Counted from the first letter of the stretch, positions 53,201-61,510 are shown. The stretch is 64,000 nucleotides of DNA from an uncultured Luteitalea sp. (GCA_934541105.1 CAKTDA010000008.1:173478-237477), one strand, 5' to 3'. Notes: generated from the sequence alone by a model not told the origin. Numbers and translations: made by a program.

Positions 53201-53772
53201 CCGACCTGCTGTACATCGAGCAAGCCGGAGCCAGGCAATCACTGGCCGGCCCCTGGAAACACCGCGTCGAGCGGCAGACGAACGCCGTGACGATGTACGG
53301 CCGGCCGGGTGACCTGGCCGCACACCTCGCGCTCGCGACGGCAGCGGCCACGACGACCGCTGCGCCTGCCGCGACCGCGCTGCCGACGCCCGACGTCACC
53401 ATCAGGCTCGGTGTCGTGCCCGGTCAACTGAAGTTCGATCGCAGCGAACTCGACGTCGCACCCGGGCAGCTCGTGCGCCTCGTGTTCACGAATCCCGACG
53501 TGATGCAGCACAACTTCATCCTCGGCGCGCCCGGATCGCTCGAGACGATTGGTGCGGCCGCCGACCAGATGCTGACGACGGGCGACGCGCTGGCGCTCGA
53601 CTACGTGCCGCCGACGTCGGTCGTGATCTTCTCCACGCCCATCGTCAACCCCGGCGAGACGATCACCGTGCAGTTCCGCGCCCCCTCGGAGCCGGGCACG
53701 TATCCGTACGTCTGCACGTTCCCGGGACACTGGCGGGTGATGAACGGGGTGATGAGGGTGGGAAAGTCTTGA
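50227..53772 (+). CDS. ThuA / PVC-type propeller / HEAT / azurin-like cupredoxin fusion protein
   Basis: The 1181-residue secreted protein (signal LLTALLLATLLALPHAQA) has five parts. A ThuA domain at about 40-255 has FLGHTSTHHPSMALM and GKGLVALHCASAMFTE. A PVC-type propeller at about 290-690 has FELQLFASEPDIVKPIAFSF and ILEDTDNDGRADRFTVFAEG. HEAT-like repeats lie at about 720-870. A jelly-roll carbohydrate-type domain at about 880-1010 has DVPGAWEAKG and AEIWVNGQSI. The C-terminal type-1 copper domain has His1095, Cys1163, His1168 and Met1172 (CTFPGHWRVM, spacing as in azurin). There is no CxxCH, unlike its paralog at 40669. Copper probably replaces heme as electron outlet. ATG 50227 lies 5 bp after the TIM-barrel gene. 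Confidence 0.88.
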   Translation: MHEPATRRLPLLTALLLATLLALPHAQAPRVDAEPTPTAAGRPLRVLFLGHTSTHHPSMALMPILAAPLARKGIQLTHVATPEEALRPDVLAHYDALMIYANHKTLTAAQEQALVSFVEGGKGLVALHCASAMFTEAPRYIPIVGGEFASHGAGAFSATIVAPDHPVMQGLAPFTTWDETYVHRRHNTVDRTVLMERVDEKGREPYTWVRTQGRGRVFYTAYGHDERTWRHPGFQQLVEQGTVWAVNEAARGEWQQLKMPEVTYLDGFDVPNYEKRDPAPKYQMPFVPADSMQFITVPADFELQLFASEPDIVKPIAFSFDARGRLWVIEAIDYPNLVLNGQPGADRIRILEDTDNDGRADRFTVFAEGLNLASSLVHVKDGVVVAAAPHMLYLADTDGDDKADTRTVLSTGWGISDSHAGPSNLLYGHDNYIWGTVGYAGFKGEMNGRPMQFSQGVFRFRPDGSDFELVTGSTNNTWGLGFSETFDVFGSTANNDPSFYVAIPNRYFDGVEGLGTGGRAASGPGYQSAARFYAAHFITPYIRQVDVHGGYTAAAGHHLYTARQFPQAYWNRIAFITEPTAHLVGQGIVEKDGAGFVTHDGYNLLAGAEEWVAPVHAQVGPDGAVWVADWYNFIAQHNPTPPGYSNGPGNAYETSMRDRHRGRIYRVVWKDAAAAPSGATAQPVRMLASDNMLWRLHGQRLIVERGDTAVIPELIALTKNTTVDPLGLNGGALHAIWTLDGLGAVGDATSEAGRAVVAALTHPAAGVRKAAATVLATRPGGAEAILAAGLLRDPDLHTRLAAILALADAPGSEAVARALYAASQDPANFGDRWLSRALYVAAHRHRDGILTLYRADPAAVPTDSLPLALRLGNNRPDWRTPESAVIANAWKDIDVPGAWEAKGLPDFDGVVWFTRSFDVAGRTPTTLSVGRISQAAEIWVNGQSIPAPPRSATAPSGPPVFTVPAEALRAGRNTLTLRIQNYRGQGGFVSTPDLLYIEQAGARQSLAGPWKHRVERQTNAVTMYGRPGDLAAHLALATAAATTTAAPAATALPTPDVTIRLGVVPGQLKFDRSELDVAPGQLVRLVFTNPDVMQHNFILGAPGSLETIGAAADQMLTTGDALALDYVPPTSVVIFSTPIVNPGETITVQFRAPSEPGTYPYVCTFPGHWRVMNGVMRVGKS

Positions 53773-53832
53773 GTCTGAAGGGGCAAGTCTCAAGGAAAGG
53801 GCGAAGGGAGAAGTGCGAAGAAGTACGCGACG

Positions 53833-54681
53833 TCAGAACCAGAGGCGCACGCCGGTGAGCAGCCGGGTCTGGCCGACCGACTGCCCAGCGGCGCGGGCGA
53901 GGTCGGCCGTCCCGAAGAACCGCTGGGTCCATGCGACGCCGATGTAGGGCGCGATCTCGCGCCTGAACTCGTAGCGCAGGCGCAGCCCGATGTCGGCCGT
54001 GGCGAGCCCCCTGCCGATGCCACGTGCCGGGTCTGCCCGTCCGTGTATTTCGACCTCCGCGAGCGGCTGCAGGACCAGCCTGTTCGTCAGGAGCAGGTCG
54101 TACTCCGACTCGAGCCGCAACTGGGTGCGGCCACCCTCGCCGATGTACGCCGTGGCTTCCACTTCGAACCAGTACGGCGCAAGTCCCTGGATGCCGACCG
54201 CGGCCCACGTCCGATCCGGACCCGGCCCCACGTCGTGCCGTACGCCGGCCACGACCTCCCACCATCGCGCAATGGCCCGGCCGTAGAGCAGATGTCCCTC
54301 GGCGTGATCGAGGTCCGCCCGCTCGGCAGCACCCTCGACCCGGAACCACAGCCGATCGATGTCGCGCCCGATCCAGCCCCGCGTGTCCAGGTCCATCGAG
54401 TTGCGGCCGCGACCTGCCCGCCATTCGAACTGATCGACGAGGACGAACGCGTTGATTGCCTTGTCGTGAACGGCGTGTCCCTTCACGTCGGGGAACGCCG
54501 CGCGGCGATCCTCATCGGTGAGCACGGGGATGAACGGCGGCAGCGGCGCGGTGTCGGCCGGTGCCGATGGAGGCGGCGGCGCGTGGTGCGCGTGGTGCGC
54601 GTGGTCGTCGGCAGGTGTCGGGGCCTGCGCGGCGGCGGGTGCGGAGAGCGCCATCAGGAGCAGAGCGAGGCGCGCGCTCAC
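53833..54681 (-). CDS. copB: Copper resistance protein B
   Basis: The 282-residue outer-membrane beta-barrel is of the CopB/PcoB family. It has a signal peptide (RLALLLMALSAPAAAQA), then a His-rich linker (DDHAHHAHHAPPPP). The barrel runs through FVLVDQFEWRAGRGRNSMDL, WFRVEGAAERADLDHAEGHL, LYGRAIARWWEVVAGVRHDV and FEVEATAYIGEGGRTQLRLE, ending with VGQTRLLTGVRLWF, a typical barrel terminus. CopB binds copper and acts with CopA in periplasmic detoxification. GTG 54681 overlaps the copA stop by 4 bp. Confidence 0.92.
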   Translation of the reverse strand: MSARLALLLMALSAPAAAQAPTPADDHAHHAHHAPPPPSAPADTAPLPPFIPVLTDEDRRAAFPDVKGHAVHDKAINAFVLVDQFEWRAGRGRNSMDLDTRGWIGRDIDRLWFRVEGAAERADLDHAEGHLLYGRAIARWWEVVAGVRHDVGPGPDRTWAAVGIQGLAPYWFEVEATAYIGEGGRTQLRLESEYDLLLTNRLVLQPLAEVEIHGRADPARGIGRGLATADIGLRLRYEFRREIAPYIGVAWTQRFFGTADLARAAGQSVGQTRLLTGVRLWF

Positions 54682-56429
54682 GACGTCCTCCCCGCCTCGT
54701 CCACCCGGACCTCCCGGAACATGCCGGTTTCCATGTGATACAGCAGGTGACAGTGGTACGCCCATCGACCGAGGGCGTCTGCCGTGACGCGGTAGCTGCG
54801 CCTCGTGCCTGGCGGCATGTCGATCGTGTGCTTGCGGACCCTGAAGCGGCCGTGCTCGTCCTCGAGATCGCTCCACATCCCGTGCAGGTGAATCGGGTGC
54901 GTCATCATCGTGTCGTTCACGAGCACGATGCGCACGCGTTCGCCGTACGTGAGCCGGAGCGGCTCGGCATCCGAGAACGGGATGCCGTCGAACGACCAGG
55001 CGAAGCGCTCCATGTGCCCGGTGAGGTGCAGTTCGATCGTGCGGCCGGGCTCGCGCCCGTCGGGATCGGCAAACGTGCTTTCCAGATCGGCGTAGGTCAA
55101 CACGCGGCGCCCGTTGCCGCGTAATCCGATGCCCGGATCGTCGAGCCGCGGCGTCGGCGTCATCGTCTGCATGTCCACGAGCGGGTTGCCCTCTTCCGAT
55201 GCGGGATGCGCCTGCACGGCCGGCGACGGCATGTCGTGACCCGCATGTCCGGCGTGGCCGCCATGGGCGCCATGGTCACCATGGCCCATGTCGCCCATCG
55301 TCAGCGTCGGACGCGAATCGAGTGCGGGCACGGGCGCGTGCAGGCCTCGCCTCGTCGCGAGCGTGCCTGCCGCGAACCCGGTGCGGTCCATCGCCTGCGC
55401 GAAGATCGTGAAGGCCTCCTGCCCGGCCGGCTCCACGATCACGTCGTAGGTCTCCGCAACCGCGATGCGGAACTCGTCCACGCGCACCGGACGGACCGGC
55501 AGGCCATCCGCGGCGACGACCGTCATCGTCGCGCCGGGAATGCGCACGTCGAAGTAGGTCATGCCCGAGCCGTTGATGAACCGCAGCCGCAGGCGCTCGC
55601 CCGGCGTGAAGAGACCGGTCCAGTTGGCTGACGGCGGCTGGCCGTTCATCAGGTACGTGTAGGTGTAGCCGCTGACGTCGGCAAGGTCCGCGGCGCTCAT
55701 GCGCATCTGTCCCCAGGCCGCGCGCTCGGCGACGGTCGCCCGCCAGCCGTCCCTTCGCACGTCACGCACGAAGTCCACGAGCGTCCGCTGGCGGAAGTTG
55801 TAGTAGTGCGACTGCTTCTTCAGCTTCCTGTAGATCTGCTCGGGCGCCTCGTCGCTCCAGTCGGTCAGCATCACGACGTGCTCGCGGTCGTACGCGAAGG
55901 GCTCCGGCTCGATTGGATCGATGACGAGCGGGCCGTACACGCCGACCTGTTCCTGGAAGCCCGAATGACTGTGGTACCAGTACGTCCCCGCCTGCTTCAC
56001 CGGGAACTCGTAGCGGTACGCATTGCCCGGTGCGATGCCGTCGAAGCTGAGGCCCGGCACGCCGTCCATGCTGGCCGGCAGGATGATGCCGTGCCAGTGG
56101 ATGGAGGTCTCGGCCTCGCGCATCTCGTTGCGCACGCGCAGTGTCACGGTGTCTCCCTGCCGCCAGCGCAGGATCGGCGCGGGCAGCGACCCGTTGATCG
56201 TCAGCGCCGTGCGCGGACGGCCGGTGATGTTCACGTCGGTCTCGCCGATGGCCAGCGCGAACTCGCGGCCGTGAAGCACCTCCTGCGCCACACGCTCGCG
56301 CGAGCGGGCATCCGCGCGGCGCGGCCATCCGGTCGAGACCGCCAGGCCCGAGGCGACGAGCCCCTTCACGAACTGCCGGCGCGGCAGCGATGGGATGTGC
56401 GTCTCCAGATCCGTTGAAAGTCCCTGCAT
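54678..56429 (-). CDS. copA: Multicopper oxidase CopA/PcoA, copper resistance
   Basis: The 583-residue periplasmic multicopper oxidase oxidises Cu(I) and binds copper. The twin-arginine leader is IPSLPRRQFVKGLVASGLAV. Copper motifs in order are IHWHGIILP, YWYHSHSGFQEQVGVYGPLV, MTHPIHLHGMWSDLED and WAYHCHLLYHMETGMFREV. The last supplies type-1 and type-2/3 ligands. A Met/His-rich segment (MGDMGHGDHGAHGGHAGHAG) sits near residue 400. I chose ATG 56429 because GGGAG lies about 11 nt upstream and it starts MQGLSTDLETHIPSLPRR; the in-frame ATG 56447 has no such site. Confidence 0.95.
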   Translation of the reverse strand: MQGLSTDLETHIPSLPRRQFVKGLVASGLAVSTGWPRRADARSRERVAQEVLHGREFALAIGETDVNITGRPRTALTINGSLPAPILRWRQGDTVTLRVRNEMREAETSIHWHGIILPASMDGVPGLSFDGIAPGNAYRYEFPVKQAGTYWYHSHSGFQEQVGVYGPLVIDPIEPEPFAYDREHVVMLTDWSDEAPEQIYRKLKKQSHYYNFRQRTLVDFVRDVRRDGWRATVAERAAWGQMRMSAADLADVSGYTYTYLMNGQPPSANWTGLFTPGERLRLRFINGSGMTYFDVRIPGATMTVVAADGLPVRPVRVDEFRIAVAETYDVIVEPAGQEAFTIFAQAMDRTGFAAGTLATRRGLHAPVPALDSRPTLTMGDMGHGDHGAHGGHAGHAGHDMPSPAVQAHPASEEGNPLVDMQTMTPTPRLDDPGIGLRGNGRRVLTYADLESTFADPDGREPGRTIELHLTGHMERFAWSFDGIPFSDAEPLRLTYGERVRIVLVNDTMMTHPIHLHGMWSDLEDEHGRFRVRKHTIDMPPGTRRSYRVTADALGRWAYHCHLLYHMETGMFREVRVDEAGRTS

Positions 56430-56561
56430 GTCCGATCTCCCGGGCACTCGCGGCCCGGCTGCGCGGGGCGCGGGTGTCTGCGCCGCACGCGTGTCGTTGG
56501 TGATGTGAATGCGGGCGCGCGGAGTCCCGGCGCCTGCGCGAGGGCTGTCACCAGCGGCGGA

Positions 56562-56987
56562 TCAGATCCTGAGGACGAGCGGGGCCTGCCGGGATTCGTG
56601 CGCGGGGGGCCGCAGGCAGGGGGGAGCGGATACGAGGCGGTCGGCGCGCGGTTGCACGCGCAGCTGCACGAGCGGTGCGGCCAGGGCCGTGTCGTCCAGG
56701 CGGTGCACGTCGCGCACGCGCGGCGTGCTCGTCAGGTGAGTGGACGCGTCACCGCACGGCGCCATCGCCGGGCTCGACAACGTGGCGTCGTCGAGCGGGT
56801 CGGCCGGGCCAGCAGCCGGCACGGCCGCAGGGGGATGGTGATGCGCATGCGCGTCGCCGGCCGTGACTGACGGCACATGCTCGGGCGCTGCGCACACCAC
56901 GGCACAGGTCGCGGCGGCCACGGGCATGCCGAAGAGCATCCCGGCAAGCACGAGACCGAACACGCGAAGCAGAGCGTGGCGCCGCAT
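56562..56987 (-). CDS. Small His-rich secreted protein upstream of copA
   Basis: The 141-residue product has a signal peptide (VFGLVLAGMLFGMPVAAA). Mature sequence has three Cys (TCAVVCAAPEH, MAPCGDAS), a His cluster (GDAHAHHHPPAAV) and a further His/Arg-rich tail. This suits copper binding, in keeping with the CopA-CopB genes 132 bp downstream. I do not recognise the family; similar small proteins lead copper operons. A TATACT box ends 6 nt before ATG 56987, with no ribosome binding site, so it is probably leaderless. The gap to copA holds no obvious promoter, so it is likely co-transcribed. Confidence 0.7.
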   Translation of the reverse strand: MRRHALLRVFGLVLAGMLFGMPVAAATCAVVCAAPEHVPSVTAGDAHAHHHPPAAVPAAGPADPLDDATLSSPAMAPCGDASTHLTSTPRVRDVHRLDDTALAAPLVQLRVQPRADRLVSAPPCLRPPAHESRQAPLVLRI

Positions 56988-56993
56988 CACGGC

Positions 56994-56999
56994 AGTATA
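56994..56999 (-). promoter_or_regulatory. -10 box TATACT, leaderless start of the copper operon
   Basis: On the minus strand, TATACT ends 6 nt before ATG 56987. A separate TATACA (57032-57037) faces the divergent FMN reductase gene. Confidence 0.5.
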
Positions 57000-57069
57000 C
57001 CGCCCCCTATGGCTCCTCGACGCCGATGCGGTATACAAGGGGAACCATCGCCTCGAGGAGGACTCGCAC

Positions 57070-57648
57070 ATGGCACAGCTCGATGTCGGCTACTTCGTCG
57101 GCAGCCTCGCCACCGCGTCGATCAACCGTCGCCTCGCCAACGCACTCGTCGCGCTGGCCCCCGACGGGTTGTCGCTCCGGGAGATCACCTTCAAGGACCT
57201 CCCGCTCTACAGCTACGACCACGACGCGAACTATCCGCCCGTGGCCAACGCCTTCAAGGATGCGATCACGTCGGCCGACGCCGTGCTGTTCGTGACGCCG
57301 GAATACAACCGCTCCATCCCGGGCGGGCTGAAGAACGCCATCGACTGGGCCAGCCGCCCGTACGGCACCAACGCCTTCACGCGCAAGCCATCGGCCATCA
57401 TCGGCACGTCGCCCGGCAAGATCGGCACGGCCGTCGCGCAGCAGCACCTGCGGAGCATCCTCGCCTTCTGCAACTCGCCGCTGATGAACGCCGTCGAGGC
57501 CTACATCGAGTACACGCCGGACCTCATCGACGACGACGGGCGCGTCACGAACCCCAGCGTCGAGAAGTTCCTGCGCAACTTCATGAGCGAGTTCGAGTCG
57601 TTCGTCACGCGCGTCCACACGGCGCTCGGGCCGGAAGGCAAGGCGTAA
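57070..57648 (+). CDS. NADPH-dependent FMN reductase
   Basis: The 192-residue flavodoxin-like protein transfers electrons from NAD(P)H to FMN, quinones or chromate-like acceptors in the cytoplasm. The N-terminal phosphate loop GSLATASINRRLANAL, VLFVTPEYNRSIPGGLKNAI and the flavin-binding IIGTSPGKIGTA define the family. Length is typical. GAGGAGGA lies about 9 nt before ATG 57070. It is divergent from the copper genes, 82 bp apart, and may share their stress context. Convergent with the glycosyltransferase gene, 8 bp apart. Confidence 0.92.
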   Translation: MAQLDVGYFVGSLATASINRRLANALVALAPDGLSLREITFKDLPLYSYDHDANYPPVANAFKDAITSADAVLFVTPEYNRSIPGGLKNAIDWASRPYGTNAFTRKPSAIIGTSPGKIGTAVAQQHLRSILAFCNSPLMNAVEAYIEYTPDLIDDDGRVTNPSVEKFLRNFMSEFESFVTRVHTALGPEGKA

Positions 57649-57656
57649 GTCAGACG

Positions 57657-59444
57657 TTACTGGCGCAGATCGCGCCAGAGCGCGGCGAGGCGGTCGGCGG
57701 CGACACGGGCGTCGAACGCCGACTCGACCTTCCGTCGCCCACGCTCCGCATGGCCTGCCGCGTCGTCGAGGGCACGGTGTGCCCGCACGGCGACGTCGGC
57801 CGCCGGCTCGTCGGCGTCGAACAACACGCCCTCGCCGCGCGGTTCGTCGACGATGCTGGCGTACCCCCGCGACCGCTGCGCCACGAGCAGGCATCCGGCG
57901 GCGAGCGCCTCGAGCCCCACCATCCCGAGCGCCTCATTCCGCGAACCGACGAGCACGACATCGGCTTTGGCATACCAGTCGTCGATCGGGTGCGCGAACG
58001 AGTGCCATGTGGCCGGCACGTCTCCAGCGTCCGCGAGCAGCCGCCGCGTGACCTCGTCGCAGTAGGCCGGGTCGCTGCCGCACGACCCGAGCAGCACGAG
58101 GCGGCATGGGCGGTGGCGATGCAGCGCCGATACGATGTCGAGCACGCGCAACTGGCCCTTCTCCGGCTCGATGCGCCCGATGCAGAGGCACAGGCACTCG
58201 CCCGTCGGCCTGCGCTCGCGGCGTGCCCGGGCGTGAAGCCGCACGCCATCGGCAATGTGCTCCACGCGCACCGCCGGACCGACGCGCGCGACGACGTCGG
58301 CATGCAGGTGCTTCGACACCGTGACGACCGCGTCGGCGAAACCGAACGCCGGGCGATAGCGATCCGGATCGTTCAGCCGGACGTGCTGCACCACGCGCGC
58401 CCCGCGCGCGAACGCGATGGGCGCCCACGTGTTGCCTTCCGCGCCGTCGAAGTGCACGACGTCGGGCCGCACGCGCGCCATGGCCTCGAGCCACACGGCC
58501 GTGTCGGCCACGCCGGATGCCGGCCCGCCGAGCGTGGCGAACACGGTGAATCCGCGCGACGCGAGCGACGCCGCGAGTGCCGTACCTCCGCCGACGACGA
58601 ACGCGACGTCCTGTGGGGAGAGCGACGCCGAGACCTCCTCCCACGCGGCGTTGGCGCCGGACTGATACCGCGAGGGCACCGTGACGAGGACCGCGCGGCG
58701 CTCGTCGTCGCGCGACGCACCGCGTGCGTCCCGCCAGCGAGCCGCGTCGCCGCGTGCGCTGTCGAAGGCCTGCTGCTCGAGGCGGATCGCTGCCGCCAGG
58801 CGCGCGGGCGACGACAGGGCAAGGACGTCGGCTGACGGCATGGCCGTCCAGGCGGACGGCGGCAGTGCCCGCACGAGGCGTTCGTCATGGCCCGCGACGT
58901 CCGCGGCACCGACCTCACACGTCGTCAGGGCGTCACGTCCCCTGCCCCCGGCGCCCATCAAGCGCCGCACCGCATCCGCAGCCGTGACGCACCGCGGCAC
59001 CAGGCCGAGCGACGCAACGAGTGCCAGCGCCTCTGTACTGGCGACATGGAATGCATCGGCTGGCACGCCCGCGAGCGTGACGATGTCGGCGCGTCTCGTT
59101 CGGGCGATGTCGCACACGGCGCGCAGTGTCGCCGCGGGCAGGATCAACGCCGACGGCCGCACGACGGCGACGTGTGTCACGCCGGCTGGCAGCAGCTCGC
59201 GCAGGCGCAACGCATCGGTGAAATACGGCGATCGCCAGGGCGCATCCAGGCCTGCGGTGCCCGGCACGCACTGGCTGACCACGATGGCGTGACGCGGCCA
59301 GATGCGCCGACACTCACCCGTCAGTCCTACCAGGGCGTCCGCGTCGAGCGGCCCGCCGGGGTCCGCTCGACCGTAGCGATCCGCCGAGTCCAGCATCAGG
59401 GCCGTGCAGGTGCGCGGGCGTCGTGTCGATGGCACGCGCCGCAT
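57657..59444 (-). CDS. Glycosyltransferase family 4-type protein with N-terminal extension
   Basis: The 595-residue product has a C-terminal GT-B domain (about 240-590). A nucleotide-sugar-binding region shows LCLCIGRIEPEKGQLRVLDI, then LVLLGSCGSDPAYCDEVTRR, and the acceptor/phosphate motif KADVVLVGSRNEALGMVGLE with the E-x7-E signature. The first 230 residues form an extra Rossmann-like part (HAIVVSQCVPGTAGLDAPWR, THVAVVRPSALILPAATLRA) of unknown role, perhaps a second, degenerate transferase. It builds an extracellular or cell-wall glycan, acceptor unknown. ATG 59444 has CGAGG 7 nt upstream; ATG 59450 is closer to it and less likely. Confidence 0.85.
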   Translation of the reverse strand: MRRVPSTRRPRTCTALMLDSADRYGRADPGGPLDADALVGLTGECRRIWPRHAIVVSQCVPGTAGLDAPWRSPYFTDALRLRELLPAGVTHVAVVRPSALILPAATLRAVCDIARTRRADIVTLAGVPADAFHVASTEALALVASLGLVPRCVTAADAVRRLMGAGGRGRDALTTCEVGAADVAGHDERLVRALPPSAWTAMPSADVLALSSPARLAAAIRLEQQAFDSARGDAARWRDARGASRDDERRAVLVTVPSRYQSGANAAWEEVSASLSPQDVAFVVGGGTALAASLASRGFTVFATLGGPASGVADTAVWLEAMARVRPDVVHFDGAEGNTWAPIAFARGARVVQHVRLNDPDRYRPAFGFADAVVTVSKHLHADVVARVGPAVRVEHIADGVRLHARARRERRPTGECLCLCIGRIEPEKGQLRVLDIVSALHRHRPCRLVLLGSCGSDPAYCDEVTRRLLADAGDVPATWHSFAHPIDDWYAKADVVLVGSRNEALGMVGLEALAAGCLLVAQRSRGYASIVDEPRGEGVLFDADEPAADVAVRAHRALDDAAGHAERGRRKVESAFDARVAADRLAALWRDLRQ

Positions 59445-59465
59445 TATCATCCTCGCGAGGTGACG

Positions 59466-61454
59466 GTGCCCGCGGACGCTCGCCGGTTGTACAAGCAACG
59501 CTTCGATGGCGACCTCGAAGCCGAGTCCTTCGAGATTCGCGAGGTGCGCGATGCGGGCACGCCGGACCGCCGCGCCTTCCTCGAGACGCTCGGCTGCGGT
59601 GTGCTGTTCCTCGTGACGGTCCGCACGCACGCGCAGTCGCTGCCCGTGCGGGTCCACGCGGCCGACGACGGGACCGTGCGCGCGTTCACGGGCAAGATGG
59701 AGATGGGCCAGGGCGCACGCACGCTGCTCACGCAGGCGTTCGCCGAGGAACTCGGCCTCCCGATGGACCGCGTCTCGCTCGTCATGGGCGACACGGCGCT
59801 CTGCCCAGACGATGGCGGCACGTGGGCAAGCCTGACGGCTCCGCAGACGGTGCCGGTGATCCGGAAGGCCGCCGCCGCGGTGCGCGCCGCGCGACAGGGC
59901 GGTCCCGATACGCTGACGGCCCCTGCGGCCTGGAAGACACTCGGCACTCCGGCACCGCACGTGGCCGGCCGCGCCATCGTCACCGGCGCGAAGGAATACC
60001 CGTCCGACATCTCCGGCAAGACAATCCGCCACGCGGCCATCATCCGCCCGCCGCACCACAGGGCCACACTGCGTGCGTACGACACCTCCGCAATCGACGC
60101 GCGCCACGACGTACGCGTGATTCGGGACGGCGATCTCCTGGCCGTGATTGCAGCCGACGAGGGCGCCGCGCGCAGGGCGGCGGCACTGGTGCGCGCCGAG
60201 TGGACGCCGGAGCCACTCACGCCGCAGGCCGAGTGGCCGGCGCTGTTTGTGAAGACCGCGATCGAGCCGGTGGAACAGCCGAAGGCGCGGTATCCGCCCC
60301 TGCTGCGTCGTGGCGACGTGGCGACCGCACTCGCCGGCGCCAGGCGACGACGCAAGGGCACGTACACGTCGGCGCCAATCGCGCACGTGCCGCTCGAACC
60401 ACGCGCTGCGATCGCGGAGTGGGCCGACGGGCACGTCACCGTGCGTTCGGGCGCGCAGGCCCCGTTCCTCGTGCGCCAGGAGGTTGCGCAGGCGTTGCAG
60501 GTGCCCGAGGCGCAGGTGCGGGTGATCGTCTGCGACTCGGGCGGTGCGTTCGGCGGCAAGCAGCGCGGCGAATGCGAGATCGAGGCGGCGCGCCTGTCGC
60601 GGCTTGCCGGTACGGCCGTGCGGGTTGCGTGGACGCGTGAGGAGGAGTTCACGTGCAGCTACACGCGCCCGGCGGCCTTGATCGAGGTCGAGAGCGGCAT
60701 CGACGACGCGGGTCGCATCGTCGCGATGCGCTTTGCCAACTACAACAGCGGCGCGGCGGGCCTGAGGCTGCCCTACGACATTCCGCACTACTGGATCGGC
60801 CACTACCGCACGCAGGTTCCGGTGCGCCAGGGCAGCTATCGCGCACTCGCCGCAACCGCGAATGCCTTCGCGCGCGAGTCGCACATGGACGAGTGGGCTG
60901 CCGAGTTGGGCGTGGACCCGGTGGCGTTCAGGCTCAGGCACATCACCGATTCGCGACTCCGGCACGTCGTCGAGCGCACGACGGAACGTTTCGGCTGGAC
61001 TCGCGCGCGAACGGGCCGCCGTCGCGCCATCGGCATGAGTTGCGCGATCGAGAAGGACGCGCGGCTTGCGCTGTGTGTCGAGGTGGAGGCAGACGGGCCG
61101 CGCACGCGCGTGGTCCGCATGGTGGCGACGGGCGACTTCGGCGCGGCCCTCAATCCCGATGCCTTGCAGAACCAGATGACCGGCGCGCTCGTCCAGGGCC
61201 TCGGCGGTGCCTTGTGGGAGCATGTCGCGTTCGACGCGACGTCCCAGCGCACACGCCGGCTCTGGGACTACCGCGTGCCGCGATTCGTCGATCTCCCTGC
61301 GATGGACGTGCAGATCGTGGACCGGCGCGACATCGAGCCAGCGGGCGCCGGCGAGTCGCCGATCACGCTGCCTGCCCCGGCAATTGCCGCCGCGATCGCC
61401 TCGGCGACGGGCGTCAGGCCCTCGGGGCTCCCGCTCCTGGCAGGGCGCGGGTGA
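59466..61454 (+). CDS. Xanthine dehydrogenase-family molybdopterin-binding subunit (IorB-like), orphan
   Basis: The 662-residue protein is the large molybdenum subunit of the isoquinoline 1-oxidoreductase/aldehyde oxidase branch. The leader DRRAFLETLGCGVLFLVTVR is TAT-like. Family motifs are GKMEMGQGARTLLTQAFAEE, CDSGGAFGGKQRGECEIEAA, VRVAWTREEEFTCSYTRPAA, QGSYRALAATANAFARESHM and the catalytic Glu630 in PAGAGESPITLPAPAI. It hydroxylates heterocycles or oxidises aldehydes using water. No [2Fe-2S] small subunit or cytochrome partner is adjacent. GTG 59466 has CGAGG 5 nt upstream; GTG 59460 is an alternative. Confidence 0.87.
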   Translation: MPADARRLYKQRFDGDLEAESFEIREVRDAGTPDRRAFLETLGCGVLFLVTVRTHAQSLPVRVHAADDGTVRAFTGKMEMGQGARTLLTQAFAEELGLPMDRVSLVMGDTALCPDDGGTWASLTAPQTVPVIRKAAAAVRAARQGGPDTLTAPAAWKTLGTPAPHVAGRAIVTGAKEYPSDISGKTIRHAAIIRPPHHRATLRAYDTSAIDARHDVRVIRDGDLLAVIAADEGAARRAAALVRAEWTPEPLTPQAEWPALFVKTAIEPVEQPKARYPPLLRRGDVATALAGARRRRKGTYTSAPIAHVPLEPRAAIAEWADGHVTVRSGAQAPFLVRQEVAQALQVPEAQVRVIVCDSGGAFGGKQRGECEIEAARLSRLAGTAVRVAWTREEEFTCSYTRPAALIEVESGIDDAGRIVAMRFANYNSGAAGLRLPYDIPHYWIGHYRTQVPVRQGSYRALAATANAFARESHMDEWAAELGVDPVAFRLRHITDSRLRHVVERTTERFGWTRARTGRRRAIGMSCAIEKDARLALCVEVEADGPRTRVVRMVATGDFGAALNPDALQNQMTGALVQGLGGALWEHVAFDATSQRTRRLWDYRVPRFVDLPAMDVQIVDRRDIEPAGAGESPITLPAPAIAAAIASATGVRPSGLPLLAGRG

Positions 61455-61510
61455 CAGGCGCGATCCGCGGCTCGGGTGGCATGCAGCCGCTGGACGGGCG
61501 ATACTGAGGG

